52,558 nucleotides of DNA, taken from NCBI GenBank assembly GCA_003054495.1, contig CP028514.1, positions 2,637,501-2,690,058 of the forward strand. The letters run 5' to 3'. The translations under genes and the position numbers were made by a program. This document shows positions 43,000 to 52,441 of this stretch, in pieces; the stretch's first letter is position 1; each line of letters opens with the position of its first letter. The notes below the pieces were generated by a model. It saw only the letters and a list, made by a program, of their open reading frames with translations, searched no databases and was not told the origin of the DNA. This DNA comes from Carboxydocella thermautotrophica (GTDB lineage Bacteria > Bacillota > GCA-003054495 > Carboxydocellales > Carboxydocellaceae).

Positions 43000-43747
43000 T
43001 CACTTCCTCTGCCAACTCTTGATACATTTCTGCCCCTTTGGAACGAGGATCATAGGTAATAATAGGCTGGCCATAGCTGGGGGCTTCACTTAGCCTAACA
43101 TTACGGGGAATAATGGTTTTAAAGATTTTTTCCGGGAAATGTTTTTTTACTTCCTCTACTACCTGAAGCGAAAGATTGGTTCTGGCATCAAACATGGTAC
43201 ATAAAACCCCTTCAATCTGTAAATCCGGATTAAGGTGTTTTTGCACCAGCTCAATAGTATTTAATAATTGACCTAATCCCTCAAGAGCATAATATTCACA
43301 CTGGATGGGTATTAAAATACTATCAGCTGCTGTCAAGGCATTTAAGGTCAATAGCCCCAGACTGGGAGGACAATCAATAATAATATAATCGTACTTATCC
43401 CTGATTTTTTCCAGAGCCTTTTTCAGTTTGCTCTCTCTGCCAATCATGGCCACCAGCTCAATCTCCGCCCCAGCCAGTTGAATGGTAGCCGGAACCACTT
43501 CCAGATTGGCAATTTCGGCAGGCAAAGCCGCATGCAACAATGGCAAGCCATTAATAATAACATCATAGATGCAAACATCCAGTTTATCTTTATCCACTCC
43601 CAAACCGGAACTGGCATTTCCCTGGGGGTCAATATCAATTAACAGCGTTTTTCTGCCCTTCACTGCCAGACAGGCACTTAAATTAACGGCAGTAGTAGTC
43701 TTAGCTACCCCGCCCTTTTGATTGGCAATAGCGATAACTTTGCCCAA
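42986..43747 (-). CDS. parA: Chromosome partitioning ATPase ParA (Soj)
   Basis: A 253-aa deviant Walker-type ATPase: IANQKGGVAKTTTAVNLSACLA, DIDPQGNASSGLGV, IIIDCPPSLGLLTLNALTAAD. It works with ParB in origin segregation and DnaA control. TTG start: no in-frame ATG or GTG exists upstream in the element. Only GGAG, 4 nt before the TTG, remains as RBS; AAAGGAG lay farther upstream and is now displaced by IS607-type copy B, which ends 9 bp before the start. No promoter is seen between element and gene. Confidence 0.95.
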   Translation of the reverse strand: MGKVIAIANQKGGVAKTTTAVNLSACLAVKGRKTLLIDIDPQGNASSGLGVDKDKLDVCIYDVIINGLPLLHAALPAEIANLEVVPATIQLAGAEIELVAMIGRESKLKKALEKIRDKYDYIIIDCPPSLGLLTLNALTAADSILIPIQCEYYALEGLGQLLNTIELVQKHLNPDLQIEGVLCTMFDARTNLSLQVVEEVKKHFPEKIFKTIIPRNVRLSEAPSYGQPIITYDPRSKGAEMYQELAEEVIERG

Positions 43748-43758
43748 AGCTCTCCACC

Positions 43759-44030
43759 TGGTTCAAAAAACTTGACTATTTTTATTTTCAGTCAAGTCGG
43801 CCCCCAGACCAGGATTTCGCCTCCTTTCCGAATACTTGATTTGCCCCCGCGGGGCAGGGCGACAGGGGACCTCGGCCCGGGAGTTCCACCCGGACGGGAG
43901 TACTGCACCGGTTTATGCTGACCTCCCGGTGAGAGTATAACTCCGCCTCCCGCGTCCTGTTAGGACGCCTACCGGTTTCTCCGACACCGGCTAAACGGGG
44001 TCACCGTACGGACAGGGCCAATAACTTCAG
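43759..44030 (-). ncRNA. Probable omega RNA of copy B
   Basis: Counterpart of 1409-1680 with the same stems; its last stem is a perfect ACTTGACT/AGTCAAGT (43770-43797) followed by TTTTTT. The guide would run into the parA start (about 43739-43758). Conserved although its tnpB is broken, so it could still be used by a TnpB supplied from copy A. Confidence 0.5.
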
Positions 44031-45541
44031 GTCAGGCCAGACGGAGTTATACGCCTCCTGTTCACTCTGGGCAAGCCCGTTATGCACAGAAAGCCTCTCC
44101 TCCAGCCGCCTCAAGCAGGCCCTGACCCCACGGGTCATCCCTTTTCCTTCCCCAGGTCTATCAGGATTATCCTTCCGGGTCAGGTTTTGCTTGATTTGCG
44201 ATACCAGTTGCCTGAGTTCTATAGTCACCCGTTCCCTGAAGCCCATTGCCCGGCGTCCTGTAACCAGTGCCGCCGCGCAATGCACCGGAACGGCGTAACG
44301 TTTCATATACTTCCAGTAACCTATGGTTGAAGTATGCCGGGGTGATACTAACTTGAAAGGCACCCCTTCTTTTACCGCTCTCCGATACATTGCCCCTACC
44401 ATTTTCGCAAATGGAAAATTGGAGGCCATGCGGTTAAACTTTTTATTAGTGTCCAGTCTGTCTTTGCTAAAGTTCAGGTTTTCTAAAACAATTGGTTTGC
44501 CTAAAAAGAAAGCTATATCTACCACTACTCTGGCTAAAACGCCTATCAGGTAGCTACGCCGGAAGCTGGAAGCATGGGCTAAGTCTGGTATTCTGATATA
44601 AAGAAAGCCGTTCGGGTAAGGGATAACCTGAAACTCTCCTTCGTACTTGCCCAGATTGCCGGGATAAGGAACGCTGAAACCCTCCGCCCACGGCTCCGGC
44701 TGGCCGGAAGCGCTAACGTTACACAGGGCTACCCCATCAGGGTTTGTGTCTATAGCCAGACAACCTTTAGCAAAGTCCGGTTCCTGCACCCTGACCACTT
44801 CAAATGTCAAATGTACCAAGTAGCGTCCTTCCAGGGTGCGGATCAGTTCTACCGCATAGGTTAACTTCATGGCCAGCCATATCTGCACCAGTTCCTGTTG
44901 GGGTTGCCTCCCTTGCTCTCGTCTCCCCGGGAGTAGAGGCGATTCCTGCGGGCGTGCCGCCATTTTTCACGGGCGGCCCGGCCCTGGCAGACCTTTTCCC
45001 ACAGCCTTCTGCCCCCAAAGACTACCTCTGGTATTGTCCCCTTCTCCTGGTAATCCTTCAGTTCAGCCAGCCTTTTTGCGAGTGAAACCACCCGCTTGTT
45101 CCGCCCCTTGACTGCCAGGCGGAGCTTTTCAATAACTTCTGAAGCAGCCCCCTTTTCCTCTGCCTTCGCCAGTTTCCTCATAGCCAGGCTGAGTTTCTTC
45201 CTGGCCCGGCCCAGTTTCTCTTCTGTTTCTTCATTTTCTAACTTCAGCAGTTCTGTTTGGGAGTCCAGCAGGGCCTGTGCTTTAAGTCTGGAGTCATCGA
45301 CAAAGCGGGAGTTCAGCCCGAAAAGTTCTTGTCCTGACTTCTTGATTTCATGGCGGGAAGCACCTTCCAGGAGCCGGTTAAAGGCCCACCGCATACAGGC
45401 ACAGAAGAGACGCATCTCCGTAGTCAGCGGGTCTTCTTCGCCCCTGCTCCACTTCGAAGACCGGTGAGTCGGGTAAATCTCCGGAAAAAACTCCCCGCAC
45501 ACAGTTATGCTAAATTTGTTCTTCTCGTGTTTCTCTGGCAT
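44001..45541 (-). pseudogene. tnpB-related gene, frameshifted by a 148-bp deletion
   Basis: Compared with copy A, the bases equivalent to 2525-2672 are missing at the junction 44895/44896. 148 is not a multiple of three, so the frame breaks into an N-terminal piece (44867-45541, 224 aa) and a C-terminal piece (44001-44963, 320 aa) that still carries the RuvC-I and RuvC-II segments. The C-terminal part also has 7 extra residues (VHNGLAQS region) absent from copy A. No functional full-length TnpB is expected. Confidence 0.9.
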
Positions 45542-45547
45542 TCCTGA

Positions 45548-45619
45548 TCAGCTCCCCGAAACCCTGCCGGACTTTGCTGATACCCGGGCATAAAGAGCAA
45601 CCGCTTCTGACTCAGTTTT
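45548..45619 (-). pseudogene. tnpA (IS607 serine recombinase) internal remnant, copy B
   Basis: An open stretch without start codon reads TESEAVALYARVSAKSGRVSGS-stop. YARVS is the motif that carries the catalytic serine in IS607 TnpA. From GCAAAGTCC on it is identical to copy A, so two different deletions share one right breakpoint. Confidence 0.65.
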
Positions 45620-45795
45620 TTAATACAATCAATTATAGTCTAGTTTTCTGAAGCTGCTGCATACCTCCACTCCTTTAAATTCAACGTAAAAATCATACTT
45701 CCTGCAGATCAAAGGGTTAAAAAATAATATATATTCTGCGTATTAGTCGATTGTATGGTATCCTATAACTAGAATATAAACGGTGGAGGGAAAAA

Positions 45796-46377
45796 ATGAA
45801 AGTGATAGATTTAAAACTATTTGGTCCTTATAAATTGTTAGGTAACAATAATTCCTTCTTTGATAACGATATTTCTAAAAAAAATGGAATATATTTATGG
45901 ACAATCAATTATGAAAATGGTTATCTAGTACATTATATTGGAGAAACCTCCAGAAGCTTTAGAATAAGAATGCAAGAACATATTATCAATATTTTGGGCG
46001 GCTATTATGGTGTGTGGGATCCGGAGATGCTTAAACAAGGAAAATTACAATTTGTTTGGAAAGGGTTATGGCGCAAAGATTCAAAAGAAAATATTAATGA
46101 TTATATTGATAAATATGAAAAGTTCGCACCTATTTTTAAAAAATATTTACAGGTTCAATCTGTATTTCTTGCTCCCTTATCAGTAGATAAATATCTAAGA
46201 AGATTGATAGAGGGACACATGGCCAAAAAAATTATGGAAGCACCTCCTCCTATCAATAATTTATTACCCACTGATAATAGGTACGGATACCTTTATAGAA
46301 AAAATGACGAAACTTTAAGAATCAAATTTGAATGCAATGAAAATATTCTTGGAATACCAAAAGAAATAATTATCTAA
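45796..46377 (+). CDS. GIY-YIG-like protein
   Basis: A 193-aa protein with a GIY-YIG nuclease-like N-terminal half: KKNGIYLWTINYENGYLVHYIGETSRSFRIRMQEHI (GIY about 31, YIG about 47, then Arg residues), and a possible catalytic Glu in RRLIEGHMAKK. C-terminal half unrecognised. It is AT-rich, on the opposite strand to all neighbours, with SD GGTGGAGGG, in the rsmG-parA interval where many Firmicutes carry noc. Probably acquired. Function unknown; a solitary DNA-acting or defence-associated nuclease is possible. Confidence 0.75.
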   Translation: MKVIDLKLFGPYKLLGNNNSFFDNDISKKNGIYLWTINYENGYLVHYIGETSRSFRIRMQEHIINILGGYYGVWDPEMLKQGKLQFVWKGLWRKDSKENINDYIDKYEKFAPIFKKYLQVQSVFLAPLSVDKYLRRLIEGHMAKKIMEAPPPINNLLPTDNRYGYLYRKNDETLRIKFECNENILGIPKEIII

Positions 46378-46414
46378 AAAAAATTAAACTCTTTGCTAAC
46401 AAGCATGCAAAGAG
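46374..46414 (-). terminator. Rho-independent terminator after rsmG
   Basis: Minus strand stem CTCTTTGC/GCAAAGAG (10-nt loop) followed by TTTAATTTTTTTT. It also lies just past the convergent GIY-YIG gene. Confidence 0.88.
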
Positions 46415-46434
46415 CCTTCCTCAATACGATTATG

Positions 46435-47127
46435 CTACTGGATGGGTCGCTTTTCAGGAGTACCTGCCTTACGTGGATAGGTGCCAGGGGTAGAGCTGAT
46501 TTTCTGCATTACTCCCAGTGCCCTTTTCCCCATAGCAAAGGGTAATTCATAATCATATTGAGTTAACCAGTCTGCACCCAAAACCACCAGGGCCTTATGA
46601 GCACTCTCTTTCTCTTCCAGCAAGTTAGGTCCCTTCCAGGCCGCAATCCTGCCACCTACCTTAACAAAAGGAGCCGTATATTCCAACAACACTGGTAAAG
46701 CAGCTACTGCTCTCGATACCGCCAAATCATATTTTTCCCGCTGGCCCTTTTGCCTGGCCACTTCCTCCGCCCGGCCATGGATTACCTCAATCCCCTTTAA
46801 CCCCAGCTCATCAATCACTGTCTGCAGAAAAATAGTCCTTTTCTGCAAAGAATCCAGCAGGGTTACCTGTAATTCCGGATAGGCAATTTTAAGGGCCAGC
46901 CCCGGAAACCCTGCTCCAGTGCCAACATCGATTACTTTCAACCCCGGAGTTAAATCTAAAAACCGGGCAGGATAAATGCAATCATAAAAGTGTTTAACAG
47001 CTATCTCTTTCTCTTCAGTGATAGCAGTTAAATTGATTTTTTTATTCCACTCTACCAGCAATTGGGCATATCTGGCCAGTTGTTCCGTCACAGCGGGAGA
47101 AAACCAGTTTAATAATATTTCTTTCAT
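46435..47127 (-). CDS. rsmG: 16S rRNA (guanine527-N7)-methyltransferase
   Basis: A Rossmann-fold SAM methyltransferase of 230 aa with the SAM motif VIDVGTGAGFPGLALKIAYP and KINLTAI, SRAVAALPVLLEY. Modifies G527 in 16S rRNA; loss gives low-level streptomycin resistance. ATG shares its A with the mnmG stop (TGATG). Confidence 0.96.
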   Translation of the reverse strand: MKEILLNWFSPAVTEQLARYAQLLVEWNKKINLTAITEEKEIAVKHFYDCIYPARFLDLTPGLKVIDVGTGAGFPGLALKIAYPELQVTLLDSLQKRTIFLQTVIDELGLKGIEVIHGRAEEVARQKGQREKYDLAVSRAVAALPVLLEYTAPFVKVGGRIAAWKGPNLLEEKESAHKALVVLGADWLTQYDYELPFAMGKRALGVMQKISSTPGTYPRKAGTPEKRPIQ

Positions 47128-49007
47128 CAATTATTCAACACCCTTTTTCTCTGTTCCAGATGAACCAGTAAGATTGAAATATCGGCCGGTGACACCCCGG
47201 AAATACGAGCAGCCTGACCTACAGAACGAGGTCTGATTTTGCTCAACTTCTGACGGGCTTCAGCGGAAAGGCCCCGAATTGCTTCGTAATCGATATCATC
47301 GGGCAATATTTTATTTTCCAGTTTATTAAACCTCTCCACCTGCTCCATTTGTTTTTCAATATAACCCTGGTACTTGATTTGAATTTCCACCTGTTCTGCT
47401 ACTTCAACCGGAACCCCTTCTACTTCATAACCAAAAAGCCCTAAATTAGCAAAAATGATTTCCGGCCTTTTCAAAAGCTCCGCCAGACTTAAACCAGAAC
47501 GCAAAGGAGCGCTGTTTAAAGCAGCCAGTTTTTCCTGAATCTCTTCTTTAGGAGTAATTATCATATTCTCTAATTCTGATTTAACTTTTTCCACCTGTTC
47601 CCGCTTTTCACAAAAACGCTGCCAGCGGTAATCGTCCACCAGACCGATTTTACGGCCTGTTTCTGTTAATCTCAGGTCAGCATTATCCTGGCGCAATAAT
47701 AACCGGTATTCAGCCCGGGAAGTTAACATGCGATAAGGTTCATTGGTCCCTTTTGTTACCAGGTCATCGATCAAGACACCGATATAGGCCTCAGAACGTT
47801 TTAAAATCAAAGGTTCCTGCCCCTTGACGGAGAGAGCCGCATTGATCCCGGCCATGAGTCCCTGGGCCGCTGCCTCTTCATAACCGGAGGTACCATTAAT
47901 CTGCCCGCCACAGAAGAGCCCCCGGATATGTTTAACCTCCAGAGCCGGGCTAAGCTGAGTTGGTACGACATAATCATATTCAATGGCATATCCGGGACGC
48001 ATAATTTCAGCCCGTTCCAGACCTGGGATAGTATGCAGCATTTCGATCTGCACATCTTCCGGCAAACTGGTGGAAAAGCCCTGGACATACATTTCTTCTG
48101 TATTTCTGCCTTCTGGTTCGATAAAAATCTGATGGGCAGGTTTGTCAGCAAAACGCACCACTTTATCTTCAATTGAGGGACAATATCTGGGACCCACTCC
48201 TTCAATAATGCCACTATATAAGGGAGAGCGATGCAAATTGTTGCGAATCACTTCATGGGTTTTTTCTGAAGTATAGGTCAACCAGCAACTCAATTGTTCC
48301 CGTTCCGTTACCGGCGAAATAAAGGAAAAATTCCAGAGCCGCTCATCCCCTGGCTGTTCTATCATTTTGCTGAAATCCACCGTCCGCCGGTGTATGCGCG
48401 GAGGTGTACCGGTTTTGAAACGGCCCAGTTCTATCCCCAAATTGCGCAGGGAATCGGTTAAGCTGTAAGCAGCCAGCTGACTATTGGGCCCCCCTTCATA
48501 AACCGTATCGCCGATGATAATTCTCCCCCGCAAATAAGTACCGGTAGTCAAAACCACCGCCCGGGCAGCAAAAAAGGCCCCGGTCACAGTTTTGATCCCC
48601 TTAACTCTTTCGCCTTCCACCAGTATTTCTTCTACCAGAGCCTGCTTGATATCCAGCCCCGGCTGGTTTTCCAGTACCTGTAACATAGATTTCTGATATT
48701 GTTTCTTATCTACTTGAGCCCGTAAAGCATAAACGGCTGGTCCTTTACCGGTATTGAGCATACGCATCTGAATAGCTGTCAAGTCAGTTACCAGCCCCAT
48801 TTGGCCTCCAAGAGCATCGATTTCCTTGACCAGATGGCTTTTGGCCGGTCCTCCGACGGCAGGGTTACAAGGCATTAAAGCCACATTATCCAGATTCAAG
48901 GTAATGATCAAAGTTTTACAACCCATGCGGGCGGCAGCCAGGGCTGCCTCACAGCCGGCATGACCGGCTCCAACCACAATTACATCATATTCCCCTGCTC
49001 GATACAT
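47127..49007 (-). CDS. mnmG: tRNA uridine 5-carboxymethylaminomethyl modification enzyme MnmG
   Basis: A 626-aa FAD enzyme, full length. FAD motif [56 protein letters not shown]-terminal helical domain [27 protein letters not shown]. With MnmE it modifies wobble uridine 34 of several tRNAs. Confidence 0.98.
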   Translation of the reverse strand: MYRAGEYDVIVVGAGHAGCEAALAAARMGCKTLIITLNLDNVALMPCNPAVGGPAKSHLVKEIDALGGQMGLVTDLTAIQMRMLNTGKGPAVYALRAQVDKKQYQKSMLQVLENQPGLDIKQALVEEILVEGERVKGIKTVTGAFFAARAVVLTTGTYLRGRIIIGDTVYEGGPNSQLAAYSLTDSLRNLGIELGRFKTGTPPRIHRRTVDFSKMIEQPGDERLWNFSFISPVTEREQLSCWLTYTSEKTHEVIRNNLHRSPLYSGIIEGVGPRYCPSIEDKVVRFADKPAHQIFIEPEGRNTEEMYVQGFSTSLPEDVQIEMLHTIPGLERAEIMRPGYAIEYDYVVPTQLSPALEVKHIRGLFCGGQINGTSGYEEAAAQGLMAGINAALSVKGQEPLILKRSEAYIGVLIDDLVTKGTNEPYRMLTSRAEYRLLLRQDNADLRLTETGRKIGLVDDYRWQRFCEKREQVEKVKSELENMIITPKEEIQEKLAALNSAPLRSGLSLAELLKRPEIIFANLGLFGYEVEGVPVEVAEQVEIQIKYQGYIEKQMEQVERFNKLENKILPDDIDYEAIRGLSAEARQKLSKIRPRSVGQAARISGVSPADISILLVHLEQRKRVLNN

Positions 49008-49020
49008 ACTTTCACCATCC

Positions 49021-50412
49021 CTATTTGCCGATACAAAACTGGGAGAAAATCAAATCCAGCAAATCTTCCCCTACAGTTTCTCCGCTAATTTCCCCCAGGG
49101 TTTCCCAGGCACCTCTGATATCGATGGACAAATAGTCTGCCGGCATCCCGGCTTGATAAGCTGCTAGAGCCGATTCCAGCTGGCCGGCTGCTTTTTCCAG
49201 GGCGGAAATATGGCGCTGATTACTGAGGAAAAGTTCCTGGCTGGGTACCACTTTTCCCTGCCAGATTAAATCCAGCAGAGCCTGTTCCACTTTACGGGTA
49301 TCCTCTTCCTGCAAAAGACTGGTATAAACCCGGGGCCAGTGCTGCAATTCCTCGGGCAAGTCCTCCCCTTTATATTCCGGTTTCAAGTCTTGCTTATTAA
49401 TAATCAATAAAACCTGATGCCGGGAAGATAAAAGACGGGCAATTTCTGCATCTTCAATGTTAAAACCGGTAGCGCTGTTGATTACAAATAAAACAACATC
49501 TGCTTTTTCCAGCCACTCCTTGCTTTTTTCCACTCCCAGTTGCTCTACCAGGTCTTTAGTCTCTCTGATCCCGGCAGTATCCACCAGCCGCACCGGCACT
49601 CCGCCCAGGTTCAACACTTCCTCAATCACATCTCTGGTGGTACCAGGGATATCGGTTACAATGGCCCTGCGGTCTCTTAACAGGGCATTTAATAAACTGG
49701 ATTTACCTACATTTGGTTTTCCGGCTATTACCACCCGGATTCCTTCCCGTAAAATTTTGCCCTGGCGGCTTCTGGCCAGCAAATCATTTAATCTCTCTCT
49801 AATCTGTGTTAATCTATTTGCTAGCTGGATCCCGGTTAAATGTTCAATATCCTCATCAGGGAAATCAATTTCCGCTTCCAGATAGGCCAGTACTTGCAAT
49901 AATTGCTGCCGGATTTCCATAATGTGTTGCTTTAACTTCCCCTGCAGCTGATTGGCCGCCACTTTGGCAGCAGCATCGGTCTGCGCTCTGATTAAATCAA
50001 TTACTGCTTCCGCCTGGGATAAATCAATTCTGCCATTAATAAAGGCCCTTTTGGTGAATTCCCCTGGTTCAGCAAGACGAGCCCCTTCCTTCAAAACTAG
50101 GCCCAGGATTTTCTGCAAAACTACCATGCCACCGTGGCTGTGGATTTCCACTACATCTTCGCCAGTAAAGCTATGAGGACGCTGCATGAAAGCAACCAAA
50201 ACTTCATCTACCATCGCCCCATCGGTTTTATCCACAATATAACCGTACAGCATTTGATAAGGAACCATGTGGATAACTTTTTTCCCCTTCGGTGAAACAA
50301 ATAAGTTATCCACAATTTTTTTTGCTTCTCCTCCACTAACTCGAATAATGCCAATGCCACCTTCTCCTGGGGCAGTAGCTATTGCCGCAATGGTATCTTC
50401 CAAATTGACCAA
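49021..50412 (-). CDS. mnmE: tRNA modification GTPase MnmE
   Basis: A 463-aa K+-dependent GTPase. N-terminal folate-binding domain ([22 protein letters not shown]), G1 [16 protein letters not shown]3 DTAGIRET, G4 NKQD and C-terminal CIGK with the conserved Cys. TTG start with GGAGGG upstream. Its 5' part contains three DnaA boxes (50228-50314). Confidence 0.98.
   Translation of the reverse strand: MVNLEDTIAAIATAPGEGGIGIIRVSGGEAKKIVDNLFVSPKGKKVIHMVPYQMLYGYIVDKTDGAMVDEVLVAFMQRPHSFTGEDVVEIHSHGGMVVLQKILGLVLKEGARLAEPGEFTKRAFINGRIDLSQAEAVIDLIRAQTDAAAKVAANQLQGKLKQHIMEIRQQLLQVLAYLEAEIDFPDEDIEHLTGIQLANRLTQIRERLNDLLARSRQGKILREGIRVVIAGKPNVGKSSLLNALLRDRRAIVTDIPGTTRDVIEEVLNLGGVPVRLVDTAGIRETKDLVEQLGVEKSKEWLEKADVVLFVINSATGFNIEDAEIARLLSSRHQVLLIINKQDLKPEYKGEDLPEELQHWPRVYTSLLQEEDTRKVEQALLDLIWQGKVVPSQELFLSNQRHISALEKAAGQLESALAAYQAGMPADYLSIDIRGAWETLGEISGETVGEDLLDLIFSQFCIGK
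50228..50314. promoter_or_regulatory. Cluster of three DnaA boxes inside mnmE
   Basis: Three perfect TTATCCACA boxes: plus at 50228-50236, minus at 50268-50276 and plus at 50306-50314, about 40 and 38 bp apart. They encode different residues (VDK, VIH, VDN), so protein constraint alone does not explain them. dnaA and oriC are expected just beyond the right window edge. Confidence 0.75.
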
Positions 50413-50433
50413 AATTATCCCTCCAGGTTAGTT

Positions 50434-50463
50434 AAAAACCCAGTAATTTGAATTACTGGGTTT
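50434..50463 (-). terminator. Terminator-like hairpin between jag and mnmE
   Basis: Minus strand stem AAACCCAGTAAT/ATTACTGGGTTT followed by TTAAC. T-tract is short and mnmE follows at once, so termination is probably partial. Confidence 0.7.
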
Positions 50464-50469
50464 AAAATA

Positions 50470-51099
50470 CTATTTTTTAGGAAATATTACAATTTTACGG
50501 TAAGGCTCTTCCCCTTCACTGGTGGTATAGACATATTTATGATTTTGCAGTGTGGTATGTATTATACGCCGTTCCTGGGGACTCATCGGTTCTAAAGCGA
50601 TTTCTTTACCATATCTCTTGACTTTTTCCGCCATTTTAAGGGCTAAACGCTGTAAAGTCTGTTCCCTGCGTTTGCGATAACCTTCTACATCCAGAACAAA
50701 TTTCTGCCGATCATCAGCCTGTTTATTGGCCACCAGGTTAACCAGATATTGTAAAGCATCCAGAGTATCCCCTCTTCTGCCGATCAATACACCCAGGGCT
50801 TCTTTATCTTCACCAGTAATATTGAGAGTTACATATTCCCCCTGTACATCAGCCTCAATCTCCACGTTTAAGCCTAATTTCTGACAAACGCTCTTCAGGA
50901 AGCTGACCGCCCGGTTAACCGGTGTTTCAATATAAATTACTTTTACCTGTGCCGGTTTACTGAACAGCCCCATAAATCCTTTACTGGGTTCCTGCAATAC
51001 TTCCACCTGTACCTGAGAGCGATCCACCTTTAATTCAGCCAGACAGGCGGCAATAGCTTCCTCAACGGTTTTTCCGCTTTTGACGCACTCTTTCCTCAC
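50470..51099 (-). CDS. jag: RNA-binding protein Jag/KhpB
   Basis: A 209-aa protein: N-terminal Jag domain (SGKTVEEAIAACLAELKVDRSQVQVEVL...KGFMGLF), KH domain (GEDKEALGVLIGRRGDTLDALQYLVN) and R3H domain (EPMSPQERRIIHTTLQNHKYVYTTSEGEEPYRKIVI). It binds many RNAs with KhpA and affects cell envelope growth. GTG start overlaps yidC by 38 bp; AGGAGG about 9 nt upstream. Confidence 0.95.
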   Translation of the reverse strand: MRKECVKSGKTVEEAIAACLAELKVDRSQVQVEVLQEPSKGFMGLFSKPAQVKVIYIETPVNRAVSFLKSVCQKLGLNVEIEADVQGEYVTLNITGEDKEALGVLIGRRGDTLDALQYLVNLVANKQADDRQKFVLDVEGYRKRREQTLQRLALKMAEKVKRYGKEIALEPMSPQERRIIHTTLQNHKYVYTTSEGEEPYRKIVIFPKK

Positions 51100-51766
51100 C
51101 GACGGAGTCCTCCTTTAATACCACAGTCTGCCGATTGATAAAATACTGCTGAACAATTCCCACCAGGTTAAACACTACCCAATATAACGCCAGCCCTGAA
51201 GGTACCTGACTGGCGAACCAGCCAAACATCAAGGGCATGACATAGAGCATGGTCTTCTGCATGCTTTCCTGGGCCGGATCAGTGGATGTATTCATCGCCA
51301 TACTCATTTTTTGCTGGACAAAAGTGGCCGCTGCTGCAATGATGGGCAGTATATAATAGGGGTCTTTGCTGCTGAGGTGCACCCAGAGAAAATTAGCATG
51401 AGCTGCATTGAGATATTTAAAATTCCGCAAGGCATTGTACAGGGCAATAAAAATTGGCATTTGAATCAAAATCGGTAAACAGCCAGCCAGAGGATTGGCA
51501 CCGTGTTCCTTGTATAATTCCATTATGGCAATTTGAGCTTTCTGGGGGTCATTTTTGTATTTTTCCTGAATTTCTTTAACCTTAGGCTGTAACAGCTGGG
51601 TCATTTTAATGGATTTCATTTGTTTTAAAGTGAGAGGATAAAGTAATACTTTAATTAATATGGTAAAAATAATTATTGCCAGTCCATAACTGGGCCAACC
51701 GATTTGAACTGTCAATTGATAAAACCAGTTCAGCAATGAATTCATGAAATTAGTTAGAAATTGCAA
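51062..51766 (-). CDS. yidC: Membrane protein insertase YidC/OxaA
   Basis: A 234-aa Oxa1-type insertase without the large periplasmic domain of Gram-negatives. Five hydrophobic segments, including GLAIIIFTILIKVLLYPLTLKQMKSIKMTQLLQPKVKEIQEKYKND and ANPLAGCLPILIQMPIFIALYNALR. No lipobox cysteine is seen at the N-terminus. Confidence 0.97.
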   Translation of the reverse strand: MQFLTNFMNSLLNWFYQLTVQIGWPSYGLAIIIFTILIKVLLYPLTLKQMKSIKMTQLLQPKVKEIQEKYKNDPQKAQIAIMELYKEHGANPLAGCLPILIQMPIFIALYNALRNFKYLNAAHANFLWVHLSSKDPYYILPIIAAAATFVQQKMSMAMNTSTDPAQESMQKTMLYVMPLMFGWFASQVPSGLALYWVVFNLVGIVQQYFINRQTVVLKEDSVGEERVRQKRKNR

Positions 51767-51790
51767 ATTTTTTCCCTCCTAACCCCCTGG

Positions 51791-52012
51791 CTATTCTACC
51801 GGGTCATAGCCTCCCGGATGCCATGGATGACATGAAAGAATGCGTTTGGCGGCCATCAGTCCCCCACGCCATAATCCGTACTTTGCAAGAGCTTCGATGC
51901 TATATTGTGAACAGGAAGGATAAAAACGGCAAGTAGGACCCTTGAGGGGAGATAGATATTTCTGATAAAATCGAATTAGCCGGATGATTATCTTCACTGC
52001 AAATTTCTTCAT
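51791..52012 (-). CDS. yidD: Membrane protein insertion efficiency factor YidD
   Basis: A 73-aa YidD: amphipathic N-terminus, then [50 protein letters not shown] with the conserved cysteines. It overlaps rnpA by 4 bp and precedes yidC. Confidence 0.97.
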   Translation of the reverse strand: MKKFAVKIIIRLIRFYQKYLSPLKGPTCRFYPSCSQYSIEALAKYGLWRGGLMAAKRILSCHPWHPGGYDPVE

Positions 52013-52350
52013 GACATCAACCCTGCTCTTTTCAGCAAATGACGGACTGCATTGCGTAATTTCCAGTAATCAGCCTCCAGCGCCCCCTGTCGGGCGATTA
52101 TTACCAGATCATATCCTTCCGCAATATTTTTCGCATCCAATCGGCATATTTCCCGCAAACGTCTGCGCACTTTATTTCTCACATGAGCTTTCCCTAGTTT
52201 TTTACTGACTACGAAAGCAAACCGGGTACGGCCTGATTGATTGGGTCCTGCCACATAAAGCACCAGCTGCCGGTTAGCAAATGACTTGCCTTTACTATAT
52301 ACTTCCCGGATTTCCCGGTTTTTTTTAATTTTCACCAGCTGTTTAGACAT
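52009..52350 (-). CDS. rnpA: Ribonuclease P protein component
   Basis: A 113-aa Rnp[53 protein letters not shown] (the RNR motif) and [19 protein letters not shown]. Protein cofactor for tRNA 5'-end processing. Confidence 0.97.
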   Translation of the reverse strand: MSKQLVKIKKNREIREVYSKGKSFANRQLVLYVAGPNQSGRTRFAFVVSKKLGKAHVRNKVRRRLREICRLDAKNIAEGYDLVIIARQGALEADYWKLRNAVRHLLKRAGLMS

Positions 52351-52418
52351 CTTTCAGCGGCCTCCCGGTGCTATTATTTGCCATCTGCCGACAAAAAATT
52401 CTGCCTAAATAGATTGAA

Positions 52419-52438
52419 AAGGCCACCTAAGCGGCCTT
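52419..52438 (-). terminator. Hairpin between rpmH and rnpA
   Basis: Minus strand stem AAGGCC/GGCCTT (8-nt loop) followed by TTC, 4 bp after the rpmH stop. Too short a T-run for a strong terminator; probably attenuates read-through from the abundant rpmH message into rnpA. Confidence 0.5.
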
Positions 52439-52441
52439 AAA

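Larger units (their letters stand above)
43759..45666 (-). mobile_element. IS607-type TnpB element, copy B (decayed)
   Basis: Second copy of the element at 1409-3450, bounded by GG (CC on plus) at 43757-43758 and 45667-45668. Left-end 47 bp (45622-45668) match the copy A left end with one mismatch. tnpB has lost 148 bp and is frameshifted; tnpA keeps a different fragment, including the serine-recombinase motif LYARVSA. It sits 9 bp before the parA start, between parA and rsmG. Removing it would join AAAGGAGT-GG-TGGAGAGC directly to the TTG of parA. Confidence 0.85.

Noticed and set aside
44001-45541. Two separate intact genes at copy B
   Set aside because: Alignment to copy A shows one gene with a 148-bp deletion that shifts the frame.
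45622-45668. Stretch beside copy B read as a duplicated fragment of the pabB gene
   Set aside because: The same 47 bp is the element left end in both copies; pabB was extended by it, not the reverse, as the empty-site reconstruction shows.
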